Of a stretch of DNA of 64,000 nucleotides, positions 35,489 to 43,524 are shown piece after piece. Source of the stretch: Pseudomonadales bacterium (GTDB lineage: Bacteria > Pseudomonadota > Gammaproteobacteria > Pseudomonadales > Azotimanducaceae); the NCBI GenBank assembly GCA_023300545.1, contig JALZVT010000010.1, forward strand, positions 1 through 64,000. Direction: 5' to 3'. A program made the position numbers and the translations under genes. The first letter of the stretch is position 1. Every line of letters starts with the position of its first letter. The notes under the pieces were generated by a model that was not told the origin of the DNA, did not search any database, and saw only the letters and a list, made by a program, of their open reading frames with translations.

Positions 35489-36799
35489 ATGACTCATCGA
35501 TTTGTGAGCACCGCCTTGATGGCGCTAGTGCTCACCCTCTGCTCCAGCTTCGCATCTGCTGAAGAAGCACCGGCAACACCAAGCCAAGATACCTTCAGCT
35601 ACCCCATCGCCAACCCGTTTCTCGCCACTATTGCGGGCACGCCCAGCGTGCTGGCAAAACAGCACGCGCGAGAACTCAAGTTACGCGAAGCCAAGCTGCC
35701 CGAAATCGCAGATCGCCACATTCCGAAAGCGCTGTGGTACGCGCGTCGGCTGCAGTACTCCTGGGCGATGCAAGACGGCAACGCTCCACTCATATTCACG
35801 GTAGCGGGCACCGGCGGTTACCACGATGGCGGCACCAACAAGCTGCTGATGGAGGCGTTTTTTAATGCCGGGTACCACGTGGTTGGCATCACCTCCCCCA
35901 GTCACCCTGAATTCATGGTCGCCCAATCAAGCACCGCCGTACCCGGTCACATGCGCAAAGACGCCGCTGATCTGTATCGGGTAATGGGCGAGATTGCAGA
36001 CCGCTTGCCCAAGCGCGAACGCATCAGCGGGTACTCACTGGCAGGTTATTCGCTGGGTGGGACGCATTCGGCCTTTGTCGCAAAACTGGACCAAGAGCAA
36101 CAACGTTTTAACTTCGACAAAGTGCTGCTACTGAACCCATCGGTGTCGCTGTATAACTCAATCGCCAAGCTCGATCGCATGCTGCGCAATATTCCGGGCG
36201 GCGTAGACAATCTGAATGGTTTCTTTGCAGACGTTGTTAGTCGAATCGGCTCGGTGTACACACGCTCCACAACGATCGAATTCAACCCAGATATCGTGTT
36301 TGAGGCGTTTAAGGCACAACCACCAAGCGACGAAGAATTAGCAGCGATCATCGGCGTGGCGTTTCGCCTGTCAGCCGCCAACCTGATTTTCACCGCCGAC
36401 GTTATGAATGACTTTGGCTTCATCAAGCCATCACGACAAAAGCTACGTCGCAAGACGGAGCGCAGTCACTACTTGGAAGTCGCGTTACGCGTTGGCTTCA
36501 CCGACTACTTCCACGATTTCTTCTGGCCTTTTCACGCTGACAGCTTTGATGGCGATCGCAACGCCTTTGCCGAGGCTCAAAGTTTGCCGCACCTCAAAGA
36601 CTTTCTGTCGAACTCACCGCACATCGCGGTAGTACACAACCTGGACGATGTTATTTTGGTGCCCGGCGAGATCGAGTTCTTGAAAAACACCTTTGGCAAC
36701 CGCGCCTTCATTTACCCCCGTGGCGGTCATTTAGGCAACCTTGCACTGGCAGAAACCCAGGCAGACTACATTGGGTTTTTAACCGGAGGGGCACAATGA
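35489..36799 (+). CDS. Exported alpha/beta hydrolase (lipase/esterase-like)
   Basis: A 436-residue secreted hydrolase. It has a signal peptide with likely cleavage after SSFASA (residue 24), an oxyanion-hole strand (LIFTVAGTGGYHDGG), the nucleophile elbow GYSLGG with Ser188, a probable acid in VHNLDDVILV, and the histidine in RGGHLGNLAL. The family is uncharacterised, but the gene overlaps an MlaA lipoprotein gene by four bases (ATGA), which points to phospholipid or lipid-ester work in the periplasm or outer membrane (inference). Confidence 0.8.
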   Translation: MTHRFVSTALMALVLTLCSSFASAEEAPATPSQDTFSYPIANPFLATIAGTPSVLAKQHARELKLREAKLPEIADRHIPKALWYARRLQYSWAMQDGNAPLIFTVAGTGGYHDGGTNKLLMEAFFNAGYHVVGITSPSHPEFMVAQSSTAVPGHMRKDAADLYRVMGEIADRLPKRERISGYSLAGYSLGGTHSAFVAKLDQEQQRFNFDKVLLLNPSVSLYNSIAKLDRMLRNIPGGVDNLNGFFADVVSRIGSVYTRSTTIEFNPDIVFEAFKAQPPSDEELAAIIGVAFRLSAANLIFTADVMNDFGFIKPSRQKLRRKTERSHYLEVALRVGFTDYFHDFFWPFHADSFDGDRNAFAEAQSLPHLKDFLSNSPHIAVVHNLDDVILVPGEIEFLKNTFGNRAFIYPRGGHLGNLALAETQADYIGFLTGGAQ

Positions 36800-37647
36800 C
36801 ACTAACTATAAATGCTCACCTCTCCCGGCGGTTCAGCTGGCATTACCCTCTGCTTGTTTGCCTGTTGTCGACTGGCTGCGCCAATAACAGCGCCAACTCA
36901 ACAACTAGCAGTCTGTATGGATATCTGCAAGATACCGACGAGACCCAACTCGAAGACTTCTCGCCTGAAACGACACGCCGTACGGCAGACCCGCTGTACA
37001 ACGCAAACCGCGTTGTACTCGACGATGTAGCAGACCCACTAGACATATCTGACCCGCTCGAACCGCTCAACCGCGCGCTATACAGCTTTAATGCTCAGCT
37101 CGATCGTTGGGTGCTAATGCCTGCAATCGGTGTTTATCAGAAAGTTCTGCCTCGATTTGCGCGCAGCGGTGTCACCAATTTTTTCGACAACCTTGACGAT
37201 ATTCGTACGGGCATCAATCAACTACTGCAACTGCGACCCAAACGCGCGCTGCAGACCGGCGGACGGTTTCTGACTAACACAACGCTCGGGATCGGCGGCC
37301 TCTGGGATCCTGCATCACGTTTCAACATGCCAAAATACGATGAAGACTTCGGCCAAACCCTTGGACACTACGGTGTTGAAGCTGGTCCTTATCTGGTCTT
37401 ACCGCTGTTTGGTCCTTCTGGCTTGCGCGATGGCATTGGTCGTATTGTTGACACCGCCGTGCTCGCCCAGATCGACCCGCTCGATCTGACAGATCATAGC
37501 GGCCGTGGTTACGCCTACTATCCGCTGCTAATACTGGACACCCGCGCAACCACCGCATTCGAATATTTTGGTACCGGGTCGCCTTTTGAATACGAGCTCG
37601 TACGCATGCTGTACGCCAAAAAGCGGGAGCTGGACATTGTTAAATAG
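36796..37647 (+). CDS. mlaA: MlaA (VacJ) family outer-membrane lipoprotein
   Basis: MlaA removes phospholipids from the outer leaflet of the outer membrane and passes them to the Mla retrograde pathway. The 283-residue product has a lipobox (LLSTGC, Cys28), the family motif DPLEPLNRALYSFNAQLDRW, and the core region TNFFDNLDDIRTGINQLLQL through DEDFGQTLGHYGVEAGPYLV. It overlaps the hydrolase gene before it and the binding-protein gene after it. The MlaFEDCB transporter genes are not in this window. Confidence 0.93.
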   Translation: MTLTINAHLSRRFSWHYPLLVCLLSTGCANNSANSTTSSLYGYLQDTDETQLEDFSPETTRRTADPLYNANRVVLDDVADPLDISDPLEPLNRALYSFNAQLDRWVLMPAIGVYQKVLPRFARSGVTNFFDNLDDIRTGINQLLQLRPKRALQTGGRFLTNTTLGIGGLWDPASRFNMPKYDEDFGQTLGHYGVEAGPYLVLPLFGPSGLRDGIGRIVDTAVLAQIDPLDLTDHSGRGYAYYPLLILDTRATTAFEYFGTGSPFEYELVRMLYAKKRELDIVK

Positions 37648-38923
37648 CAAATTCTTTACTCGATTACGCACCAACAGAACACGGCCGCTGCTAAGCATCC
37701 GAGCTATGGTGCTCGCGTCGATACTAAGCGCCCTTGTTGTCAGTGCACCGGTAACTGCTACCAACGCACCAGCATCAAGCGCTGAACCCGGATCACTCGC
37801 CAGTCCTGAAATGACCCCGGCGGGCACAACCAATGGCCAGATGCTACGCATCGGCGCCACGATCCCTGATTCTGGCGCGCTGGCTGATTTTGGCATTCAG
37901 GTGCGGCGTGGTTTGACCATGTGGCAGGCAGAGGTAAACGAACGCGGTGGTCTGTTAGGACGCGCGGTTGAACTTGTTTTACTTGATGACCAATCAAGCC
38001 CTGCAATGGCGGCACAGCGCTACCAACAGATGGTTGCTGATGGCGTTCAATTATTTGTCAGCCCGTACAGCTCAGAGATGACCATTGCTGTGCGCGACGC
38101 GTTAGGAACAAGCGACATCGCAATGGTAGCCATTGCCTCTGCTCCACAAATATGGGATCAACCAGACCCGCGCGTGTTTGGCGCCTACACGCCAGCCAAC
38201 CATAATATGGATCCATTTCTACAGCTTGTCGCTAAGCACAACCTATCTCGTATCGCACTAGCCTGGCAGGATGCCGAGTTTCCTCGAGCCGTGGCCCAGG
38301 GTGCCCGCAGCAAAGCTCGAGAACTTGGTCTCAATATCGTTGCTGACGAAAGCTATTCGCCAAACACTACTGACTTCACCGCGCTTGCATCACGATTAAA
38401 AGCGAGCGAGCCCGAAGCCATTATTGTTGGATCTTACTTGCAGGACGCTATCGATTTCTCCAAGGCCGCGCGTCAGGTTGGCCTGACAACAAAACTCATC
38501 GCCTTTAGCGGCGGCCCCGCACTGCGAGAGTTTGGCGATGCCGTAGGTAGCGACACGGCACAGGGGGTCATCTCAACCGTCCAGTGGCTGCGCAGCGTGA
38601 GAATGCCCGGGTCATTTGATTTTGGCTTTCGCTATCGCCAGCAATTTTCGGTATACCCAAGCTACGACGCCGCTGGTGGCTACGCCGCCGGACAAATTCT
38701 TGAATCTGCCATGCGACTTGCCAAATCAACAGAGCCCAATGCGGTGAGAGCACAACTCGGCAGCATGAAGTTTCGTTCTATCATCGGCCACTACCGAGTG
38801 AATGAACGTGGCATGCAAGAAGCAAAGAACAATTACCTCGTGCAATGGCAAGACAACCACATCAGCCTGGTTTACCCCCCGCAATTGGCCCGCTGGCAAG
38901 TGCTCTATCCTCTGCCTTGGTGA
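37637..38923 (+). CDS. ABC transporter solute-binding protein (branched-chain amino acid/periplasmic type 6)
   Basis: A periplasmic type I binding protein of about 428 residues, related to leucine/amide/urea receptors. The mature part begins around QMLRIGATIPDSGALADFGI and continues with RGLTMWQAEVNERGGLLGRA, DDQSSPAMAAQRYQQMVADG and SPYSSEMTIAVRDAL. The signal peptide is MVLASILSALVVSAPVTATN. A TTG at 37637 with a GGGAG site is the likely start, overlapping mlaA by 11 bases; an ATG at 37706 is the alternative. No permease or ATPase gene is adjacent, so it is an orphan receptor here. Confidence 0.85.
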   Translation: MLNSKFFTRLRTNRTRPLLSIRAMVLASILSALVVSAPVTATNAPASSAEPGSLASPEMTPAGTTNGQMLRIGATIPDSGALADFGIQVRRGLTMWQAEVNERGGLLGRAVELVLLDDQSSPAMAAQRYQQMVADGVQLFVSPYSSEMTIAVRDALGTSDIAMVAIASAPQIWDQPDPRVFGAYTPANHNMDPFLQLVAKHNLSRIALAWQDAEFPRAVAQGARSKARELGLNIVADESYSPNTTDFTALASRLKASEPEAIIVGSYLQDAIDFSKAARQVGLTTKLIAFSGGPALREFGDAVGSDTAQGVISTVQWLRSVRMPGSFDFGFRYRQQFSVYPSYDAAGGYAAGQILESAMRLAKSTEPNAVRAQLGSMKFRSIIGHYRVNERGMQEAKNNYLVQWQDNHISLVYPPQLARWQVLYPLPW

Positions 38924-38950
38924 GCGCAAAAAAATAGGCCACGCCAGCGC

Positions 38951-39793
38951 CTATTCCCTAAGCCGAATAAGCCCCTCTTGCATGGTTGAAGCCACGAGAG
39001 TTCCATCTTCTCGGTAGATGGTTCCACGGGTATAACCACGCGCGTTCGACGCCGAAGGACTATCCACCACGTACAACAACCACTCATCCGCTCTGAATTC
39101 GCGGTGTATCCACACGGCGTGATCTAGACTCGCGACCTGCATGTTTTCACGCCTGAAACTGCCTTTGTGTGGCATCCGCGACGTACCAAGCAGAACGTTG
39201 TCAGATTCATAAACCAGCAAACTTGCATGCAACAACGGGTCATCCGGTACAGCCCCCATGGTCTTGAACCAGATTGACTGTTTCGCGTCCAGGGGTTTGT
39301 CTTCAAGCAGAGCCCGATGATCGTAACGCCAGGATACAAATGGCCGATCGGCAAAACCTGGTGGTATTTTGTCCATAGTTGGCGGAACAAGCCCTGCCTG
39401 CATATCCAACTGATGCGACACACCCTGTTCACGTTTCGCAAGCGACACGTCCATGTTGAAAATGGCTTTACCCGATTGCCTAACTACAACCCGCCGAGTG
39501 GTGAAAGATCCGCCATCACGAATTCGCTCAACCCAGATAATCGCCGGCACCTCCGGGTCACCAGGGCGAAGAAAATAACCGTGCAGCGAGTGCACCGGGC
39601 GGTCTGCTGGTGCCGTGCGCGCGGCAGCCATTAGAGCCTGAGCCATGATTTGGCCACCATAGAGGCGCCGGGTTCGACCAGCCGGGTGACGCGCCCGAAA
39701 CAGATTGGTCTCAAGCTGTTCCAAATCGAGCAGTTCAAGTAACTCGACGAGTGCCGGCACGGGCGGTGTCTTGATCATTTTGGGACTGAACAT
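38951..39793 (-). CDS. tesB: Acyl-CoA thioesterase II
   Basis: TesB hydrolyses acyl-CoA esters of broad chain length through a double hot-dog fold. The 280-residue protein has the first hot-dog (LYGGQIMAQALMAAARTAPA; VHSLHGYFLRPGDPEVPAII) and the second (LDHAVWIHREFRADEWLLYV; NARGYTRGTIYREDGTLVAS). The catalytic Asp (SLDHAVW) with its Thr/Gln network is present. No clear ribosome site is seen at either ATG (39793 or 39778). It converges with the binding-protein gene. Confidence 0.93.
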   Translation of the reverse strand: MFSPKMIKTPPVPALVELLELLDLEQLETNLFRARHPAGRTRRLYGGQIMAQALMAAARTAPADRPVHSLHGYFLRPGDPEVPAIIWVERIRDGGSFTTRRVVVRQSGKAIFNMDVSLAKREQGVSHQLDMQAGLVPPTMDKIPPGFADRPFVSWRYDHRALLEDKPLDAKQSIWFKTMGAVPDDPLLHASLLVYESDNVLLGTSRMPHKGSFRRENMQVASLDHAVWIHREFRADEWLLYVVDSPSASNARGYTRGTIYREDGTLVASTMQEGLIRLRE

Positions 39794-39862
39794 TTAGCAA
39801 TTGGTTCGCACAACTGTGAACCAGTTCCATACCAAAATTCAATGCACAGGAATAATGAATAC

Positions 39863-40135
39863 ATGGACAAGACATCTTTTCGAAAGCAAGACTATCTTGC
39901 AGCGGATGCAGCGACGCAGCCGCAACAGTTCTTCAGGGCATCAAGCCGCCTATTTTGCCTTAACGGTGAGTGGTTTTTTCAAACCCGTGAAAACGACCAT
40001 GGGCCATTCACCAAGCGTGAGGCGGCAGAGTTGGCTCTCGATCGTTATACGAAAGAAATGCAAGACATCGAAGCAGTGACTGGCGCTTCTAGCTCTGCAG
40101 CAGAAATACCGGCACTTGAACGTTCAACGGGGTGA
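39863..40135 (+). CDS. DUF6316-like small protein
   Basis: A 90-residue protein whose core (FRASSRLFCLNGEWFFQTRE, then NDHGPFTKREAAELALDRY) has the pattern of the DUF6316 family: an Arg-Ser-Ser-Arg strand, Glu-Trp-[FY]-Phe, and a GPF-x-[KS]-x-x-A-A/E helix. The ATG used here follows AGGAA at proper distance; a further ATG seven codons upstream is possible. It sits between divergent tesB and the thiolase. Function unknown. Confidence 0.65.
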   Translation: MDKTSFRKQDYLAADAATQPQQFFRASSRLFCLNGEWFFQTRENDHGPFTKREAAELALDRYTKEMQDIEAVTGASSSAAEIPALERSTG

Positions 40136-40160
40136 TGTAGCGGGGCTTCCCCAAGCCCAC

Positions 40161-40174
40161 TCGGCTTAAGCCGA
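40161..40174. promoter_or_regulatory. 14-base perfect palindrome upstream of the thiolase
   Basis: TCGGCTTAAGCCGA is a perfect dyad 119-132 bases before the thiolase start, with a further short inverted repeat (ACTC-CTTC-GAGT) right after it at 40179-40190. It could be an operator or the terminator of the DUF6316-like gene. A TATGAT -10-like box is at 40251-40256. Confidence 0.35.
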
Positions 40175-40292
40175 TCGACTCCTTCGAGTTAGCCCATCCC
40201 CCCATATACCTGCCCCCAAAAGCTCGGTGCAGCGCAGCAGCGCACTGCGCTATGATGTTCCCGTAACGCATTTACCGGAAACTAGATAAATC

Positions 40293-41492
40293 ATGGCCAC
40301 TACCACCGCTCCAGAAGCTATCGCAATCGTCGCTGCACGACGTACCCCCATGGGATCATTTCAGGGTGAACTCACAGCCCTTAGTGCCGCCCAGCTTGGC
40401 GGCGCGGCCATAGCCGCGTGCCTCAAAGACTCAGGTGTCGACCCTGACAAAATTGATGACGTGCTAATGGGCTGCGTGCTAACCGCAGGTCAGGGCCAGG
40501 CTCCGGCGCGACAGGCAGCATTCGCCGGTGGTCTACCTGAACACGTCCCCGCAACGACTCTCAACAAAATGTGTGGCTCAGGTATGCGCACGGTCATGTC
40601 TGCTGTCGACCAACTGCGGGCAGGCAACGGTACAACACTCGTTGCAGGCGGTATGGAGAGCATGACCAACGCTCCCTACCTGCTGCCAAAACTAAGAGCC
40701 GGTGCGCGCATGGGCCACGCTGAAGCAAAAGACCATATGTTTTTAGATGGTTTAGAAGATGCGTATGACAGCGGTAAGCTAATGGGCTCGTTTGCAGAAG
40801 ATTGCGCGGAGAAATATCAGTTCTCGCGCGAGTCACAAGACGAGTACGCGCTGCGCTCGCTAGCTCGAGCCTCCGAGGCCAGCGACAGCGGGGCTTTCTC
40901 CTCTGAAATTGTTCCACTGGTTATCAAAGCCCGCGGCGGCGACATCACCGTGTCTATTGACGAACAGCCTGGCAACGCTCGCCCGGATAAAATTCCAACC
41001 TTACGACCAGCTTTTCGCGACAACGGAACCGTTACCGCCGCAAATGCATCGTCAATTTCCGATGGTGCAGCCGCCCTTATACTGATGCGCGAATCAGATG
41101 CGCGTGCGCAGGGTCGCGAGATCAAAGCACTGATTCGCGGCCACGCCAGCCACGCACAGGCCCCGGGCTGGTTCACCACCGCACCCGTAGGCGCCATCAA
41201 TAAATTGCTTAGCAACATCGACTGGAATGTTGATGACGTTGATCTATGGGAGATCAATGAGGCCTTTGCCGTGGTGCCTATGGCCGCGATGGCCGAACTA
41301 AAAATTAGCGCTGATAAGGTCAACATATTTGGTGGCGCGTGCGCTTTGGGTCACCCGATTGGCGCCTCTGGCACGCGTATTCTGGTGACGTTACTCAATG
41401 CTCTGAAACGCACCAAAGGCAAACGCGGTATTGCCTCACTCTGTATTGGTGGAGGTGAAGGCACAGCCGTAGCTGTCGAACTGGCAGACTAA
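40293..41492 (+). CDS. Acetyl-CoA C-acetyltransferase (thiolase)
   Basis: This biosynthetic-type thiolase condenses or cleaves acetyl-CoA/acetoacetyl-CoA. The 399-residue protein has the nucleophile Cys94 (LNKMCGSGMRTVMSA), the GGMESMTNAPYLL signature, and the C-terminal histidine and cysteine (GGACALGHPIGASG; IASLCIGGGEG). Length and motifs match AtoB/PhaA enzymes; without phaB or other partners here the pathway is open. It may cooperate with the nearby tesB and aldehyde dehydrogenase in fatty-acyl metabolism. Confidence 0.94.
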   Translation: MATTTAPEAIAIVAARRTPMGSFQGELTALSAAQLGGAAIAACLKDSGVDPDKIDDVLMGCVLTAGQGQAPARQAAFAGGLPEHVPATTLNKMCGSGMRTVMSAVDQLRAGNGTTLVAGGMESMTNAPYLLPKLRAGARMGHAEAKDHMFLDGLEDAYDSGKLMGSFAEDCAEKYQFSRESQDEYALRSLARASEASDSGAFSSEIVPLVIKARGGDITVSIDEQPGNARPDKIPTLRPAFRDNGTVTAANASSISDGAAALILMRESDARAQGREIKALIRGHASHAQAPGWFTTAPVGAINKLLSNIDWNVDDVDLWEINEAFAVVPMAAMAELKISADKVNIFGGACALGHPIGASGTRILVTLLNALKRTKGKRGIASLCIGGGEGTAVAVELAD

Positions 41493-41502
41493 GACTGAAG
41501 TC

Positions 41503-43008
41503 TCAGGCGGCGCCATCTCCTTTGGGCTTGTCACCGCCGCTATCACCAGAACTCTGCCTGCCAAAGCCTTGAGCACGCCGCAACCGCTCATCAAGTTTCA
41601 GTACGTTGTCGAACTGGGACTCACGATCCGTAGTTGCGGCTGGCGCCTCAATCTGCGGCAGAGTGACGAGCACAATGGTTTGCCCCATCTGTGTCCGCGC
41701 TTCAATAGTGCCTTCGTGATGCTCGACAATTTTTCTGGATACATACAGCCCCATACCAAGATGGGTTTTGGGGCGCGTTGTATCAAAAACCTCAAACACA
41801 TCACGACCTTCGGGCAAAGGCTCACCGCGATTGTGTACTGTGAAGTAAACCGATTGCGCTATGCTCTTCACTTCGATGCGCACAAATGCGTCTTCGGAGG
41901 AGTAGTCGAGTGCATTGTTCAGCAAGTGATCAAAGACCTGCAGCAGACGCGCCTCACTGCCATTAATCCAAAGATCAGGATAAACTTCTAGCTCTAAAGG
42001 ATTTGCTTCGTCAAGATCACGAGCGCGCTCCAGCACTCGCTCAGAAACCATGCGGCTAAAGTTTACTGGATGCATTTGATCCAACTGCAACGCCGATTCA
42101 AGCGTGCTGGCCTCACCCACCGAATCACACAACTCCCCCAGCTTATCGACAGAACGTAACGCTCGCCGCAGAAACGGGCGCTGCTCACTGGAAGCCTCTT
42201 GCTGCAAATATTCAAGATTCGACTGCACAATAAACACGTGATTGCGTAGTTCATGCTCGAGATACCGAGACAGATTGCGCAGCCAGTTGATTTGGTTCGC
42301 TTGCTGGCGATCCGTAACGCTTCGCAGCCGATTGACTTCAATATCGGCAGAAAACAATTGACGCTGTCCCTGTTCGCGAAGGTAAGACAACAGCACACAG
42401 ATAACTGAAACACCCTGAACAGCCACTTTATAATTAGCAACCGCATCGGACGGTTCAGCATAGGTGGTCAACGCATAAGACATCAGTGCTGTTAACCCAA
42501 TTATCGGCAACACCAGGTAGCGGAACGGCTGAAACATCACCACCGCGATAAACAACATATGCTGTAAATACGCCATGCTCGTATTGGTTGCAGACTCCGC
42601 CCCCAACAATGGCAGAATTGCGATCTGGCTGAGCACAACCGTGACGCTCGCAACCGCAAGAAAAGGGTAATACTCCTCGCGCCAAATGAATGATGTGATC
42701 AGGCAAATCAGAATGACCGGCATCACAAACAACAACCGGACTTGATTTACCAGCTCTGGCATATGCAGAACGAAGGGCTCAAAGACGGCAAAGATCAGCA
42801 GAACCACGATGCCACAAACCAAACCAATACGAGTGCCCTTGATGTTCTGATCAAAGTAGCTGTGTCTATATCGACGCTCGAGATCTGCATCGCGAAACCG
42901 CAAATCCCACAATCGCAAGCTACTGTCTCTGAACTCAATGGCTTCTGTTGACGCTCTTACATCAGCTATTGCGTCCGAGGTTCGATCATTATCAAAAGAA
43001 TCAGCCAA
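41503..43008 (-). CDS. Membrane sensor histidine kinase
   Basis: A 501-residue kinase with about six membrane helices (60-82, 90-108, 113-135, 148-160, 164-182, 195-210) and a coiled connector. The H-box is His252 in NLSRYLEHELRNHVFIVQSN, the N-box VFDHLLNNALDYSS, a G1-like VHNRGEPLP and the G2 motif LGMGLYVSRKIV, so it looks catalytically competent. No response regulator is adjacent. The TTG start overlaps the stop of the upstream membrane-protein gene by eight bases, which suggests the two act together. It converges with the thiolase 10 bases away. Confidence 0.88.
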   Translation of the reverse strand: MADSFDNDRTSDAIADVRASTEAIEFRDSSLRLWDLRFRDADLERRYRHSYFDQNIKGTRIGLVCGIVVLLIFAVFEPFVLHMPELVNQVRLLFVMPVILICLITSFIWREEYYPFLAVASVTVVLSQIAILPLLGAESATNTSMAYLQHMLFIAVVMFQPFRYLVLPIIGLTALMSYALTTYAEPSDAVANYKVAVQGVSVICVLLSYLREQGQRQLFSADIEVNRLRSVTDRQQANQINWLRNLSRYLEHELRNHVFIVQSNLEYLQQEASSEQRPFLRRALRSVDKLGELCDSVGEASTLESALQLDQMHPVNFSRMVSERVLERARDLDEANPLELEVYPDLWINGSEARLLQVFDHLLNNALDYSSEDAFVRIEVKSIAQSVYFTVHNRGEPLPEGRDVFEVFDTTRPKTHLGMGLYVSRKIVEHHEGTIEARTQMGQTIVLVTLPQIEAPAATTDRESQFDNVLKLDERLRRAQGFGRQSSGDSGGDKPKGDGAA

Positions 43009-43456
43009 GGTCTTTTGCCTTTGCCGGGTGCAACCCGATATAGGCCGCGCCAGCTAAAGCACCCGCAAACGCCTGCCAACCAAGGCCCGCGATCTCACGC
43101 GTGGCCGCAACGGGATTTATTTCTGCGACAGAATTGAGCACCAGGTGCATAACCAACAGACCCACGGCGCCCGCCAGCACAAAGCCAATCGTACGCAAGC
43201 TGAAAAGGCCGGCGCGCCGGACGATAAACCCAGCAACGGCAAACGCCAACAGCAGAGCCACCGCGATGGCAATGGGATAAATGGCCCCGGTTGCCATGCC
43301 AATGACATCACCCACCGTCCAGCGCAAGCGTTCGCTCAGATCGACGTCACCAGCCATCGCCTCGAACCGACCAATCACATGCTGCGCCGCAGCCACTGAA
43401 CCCACAACATGAGCAACAACCACCGCTCCGATATAACCCATCAATGTGCGAACCAA
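43001..43456 (-). CDS. Small integral membrane protein, partner of the histidine kinase
   Basis: No family is recognised. The product has four hydrophobic segments (GYIGAVVVAHVVGSVAAAQ; GAIYPIAIAVALLLAFAVAG; TIGFVLAGAVGLLVMHLVLN; WQAFAGALAGAAYIGLHP). The frame extends to an ATG at 43507, but that ATG is part of a TATAATG -10 box. A TTG at 43456 preceded by GGGAGAGAAG is a better start (151 residues). Overlap with the kinase gene suggests a membrane co-sensor (inference). Confidence 0.65.
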   Translation of the reverse strand: MVRTLMGYIGAVVVAHVVGSVAAAQHVIGRFEAMAGDVDLSERLRWTVGDVIGMATGAIYPIAIAVALLLAFAVAGFIVRRAGLFSLRTIGFVLAGAVGLLVMHLVLNSVAEINPVAATREIAGLGWQAFAGALAGAAYIGLHPAKAKDLG

Positions 43457-43478
43457 AGCTTCTCTCCCGAATCGTGTT

Positions 43479-43511
43479 CCCGCAATATAGTGCGGGTAAT
43501 TTTCCATTATA
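43479..43511 (-). promoter_or_regulatory. -10 box and operator-like inverted repeat of the membrane protein/kinase unit
   Basis: A consensus TATAAT reads on the minus strand at 43506-43511 (the -35 is weak). Immediately downstream, CCCGCA-N6-TGCGGG (43479-43496) forms a symmetric repeat over the predicted transcript start. It also lies 29-46 bases before the divergent sugar-dehydrogenase gene, so one regulator could control both. Confidence 0.4.
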
Positions 43512-43524
43512 CACGAGCACGCCT

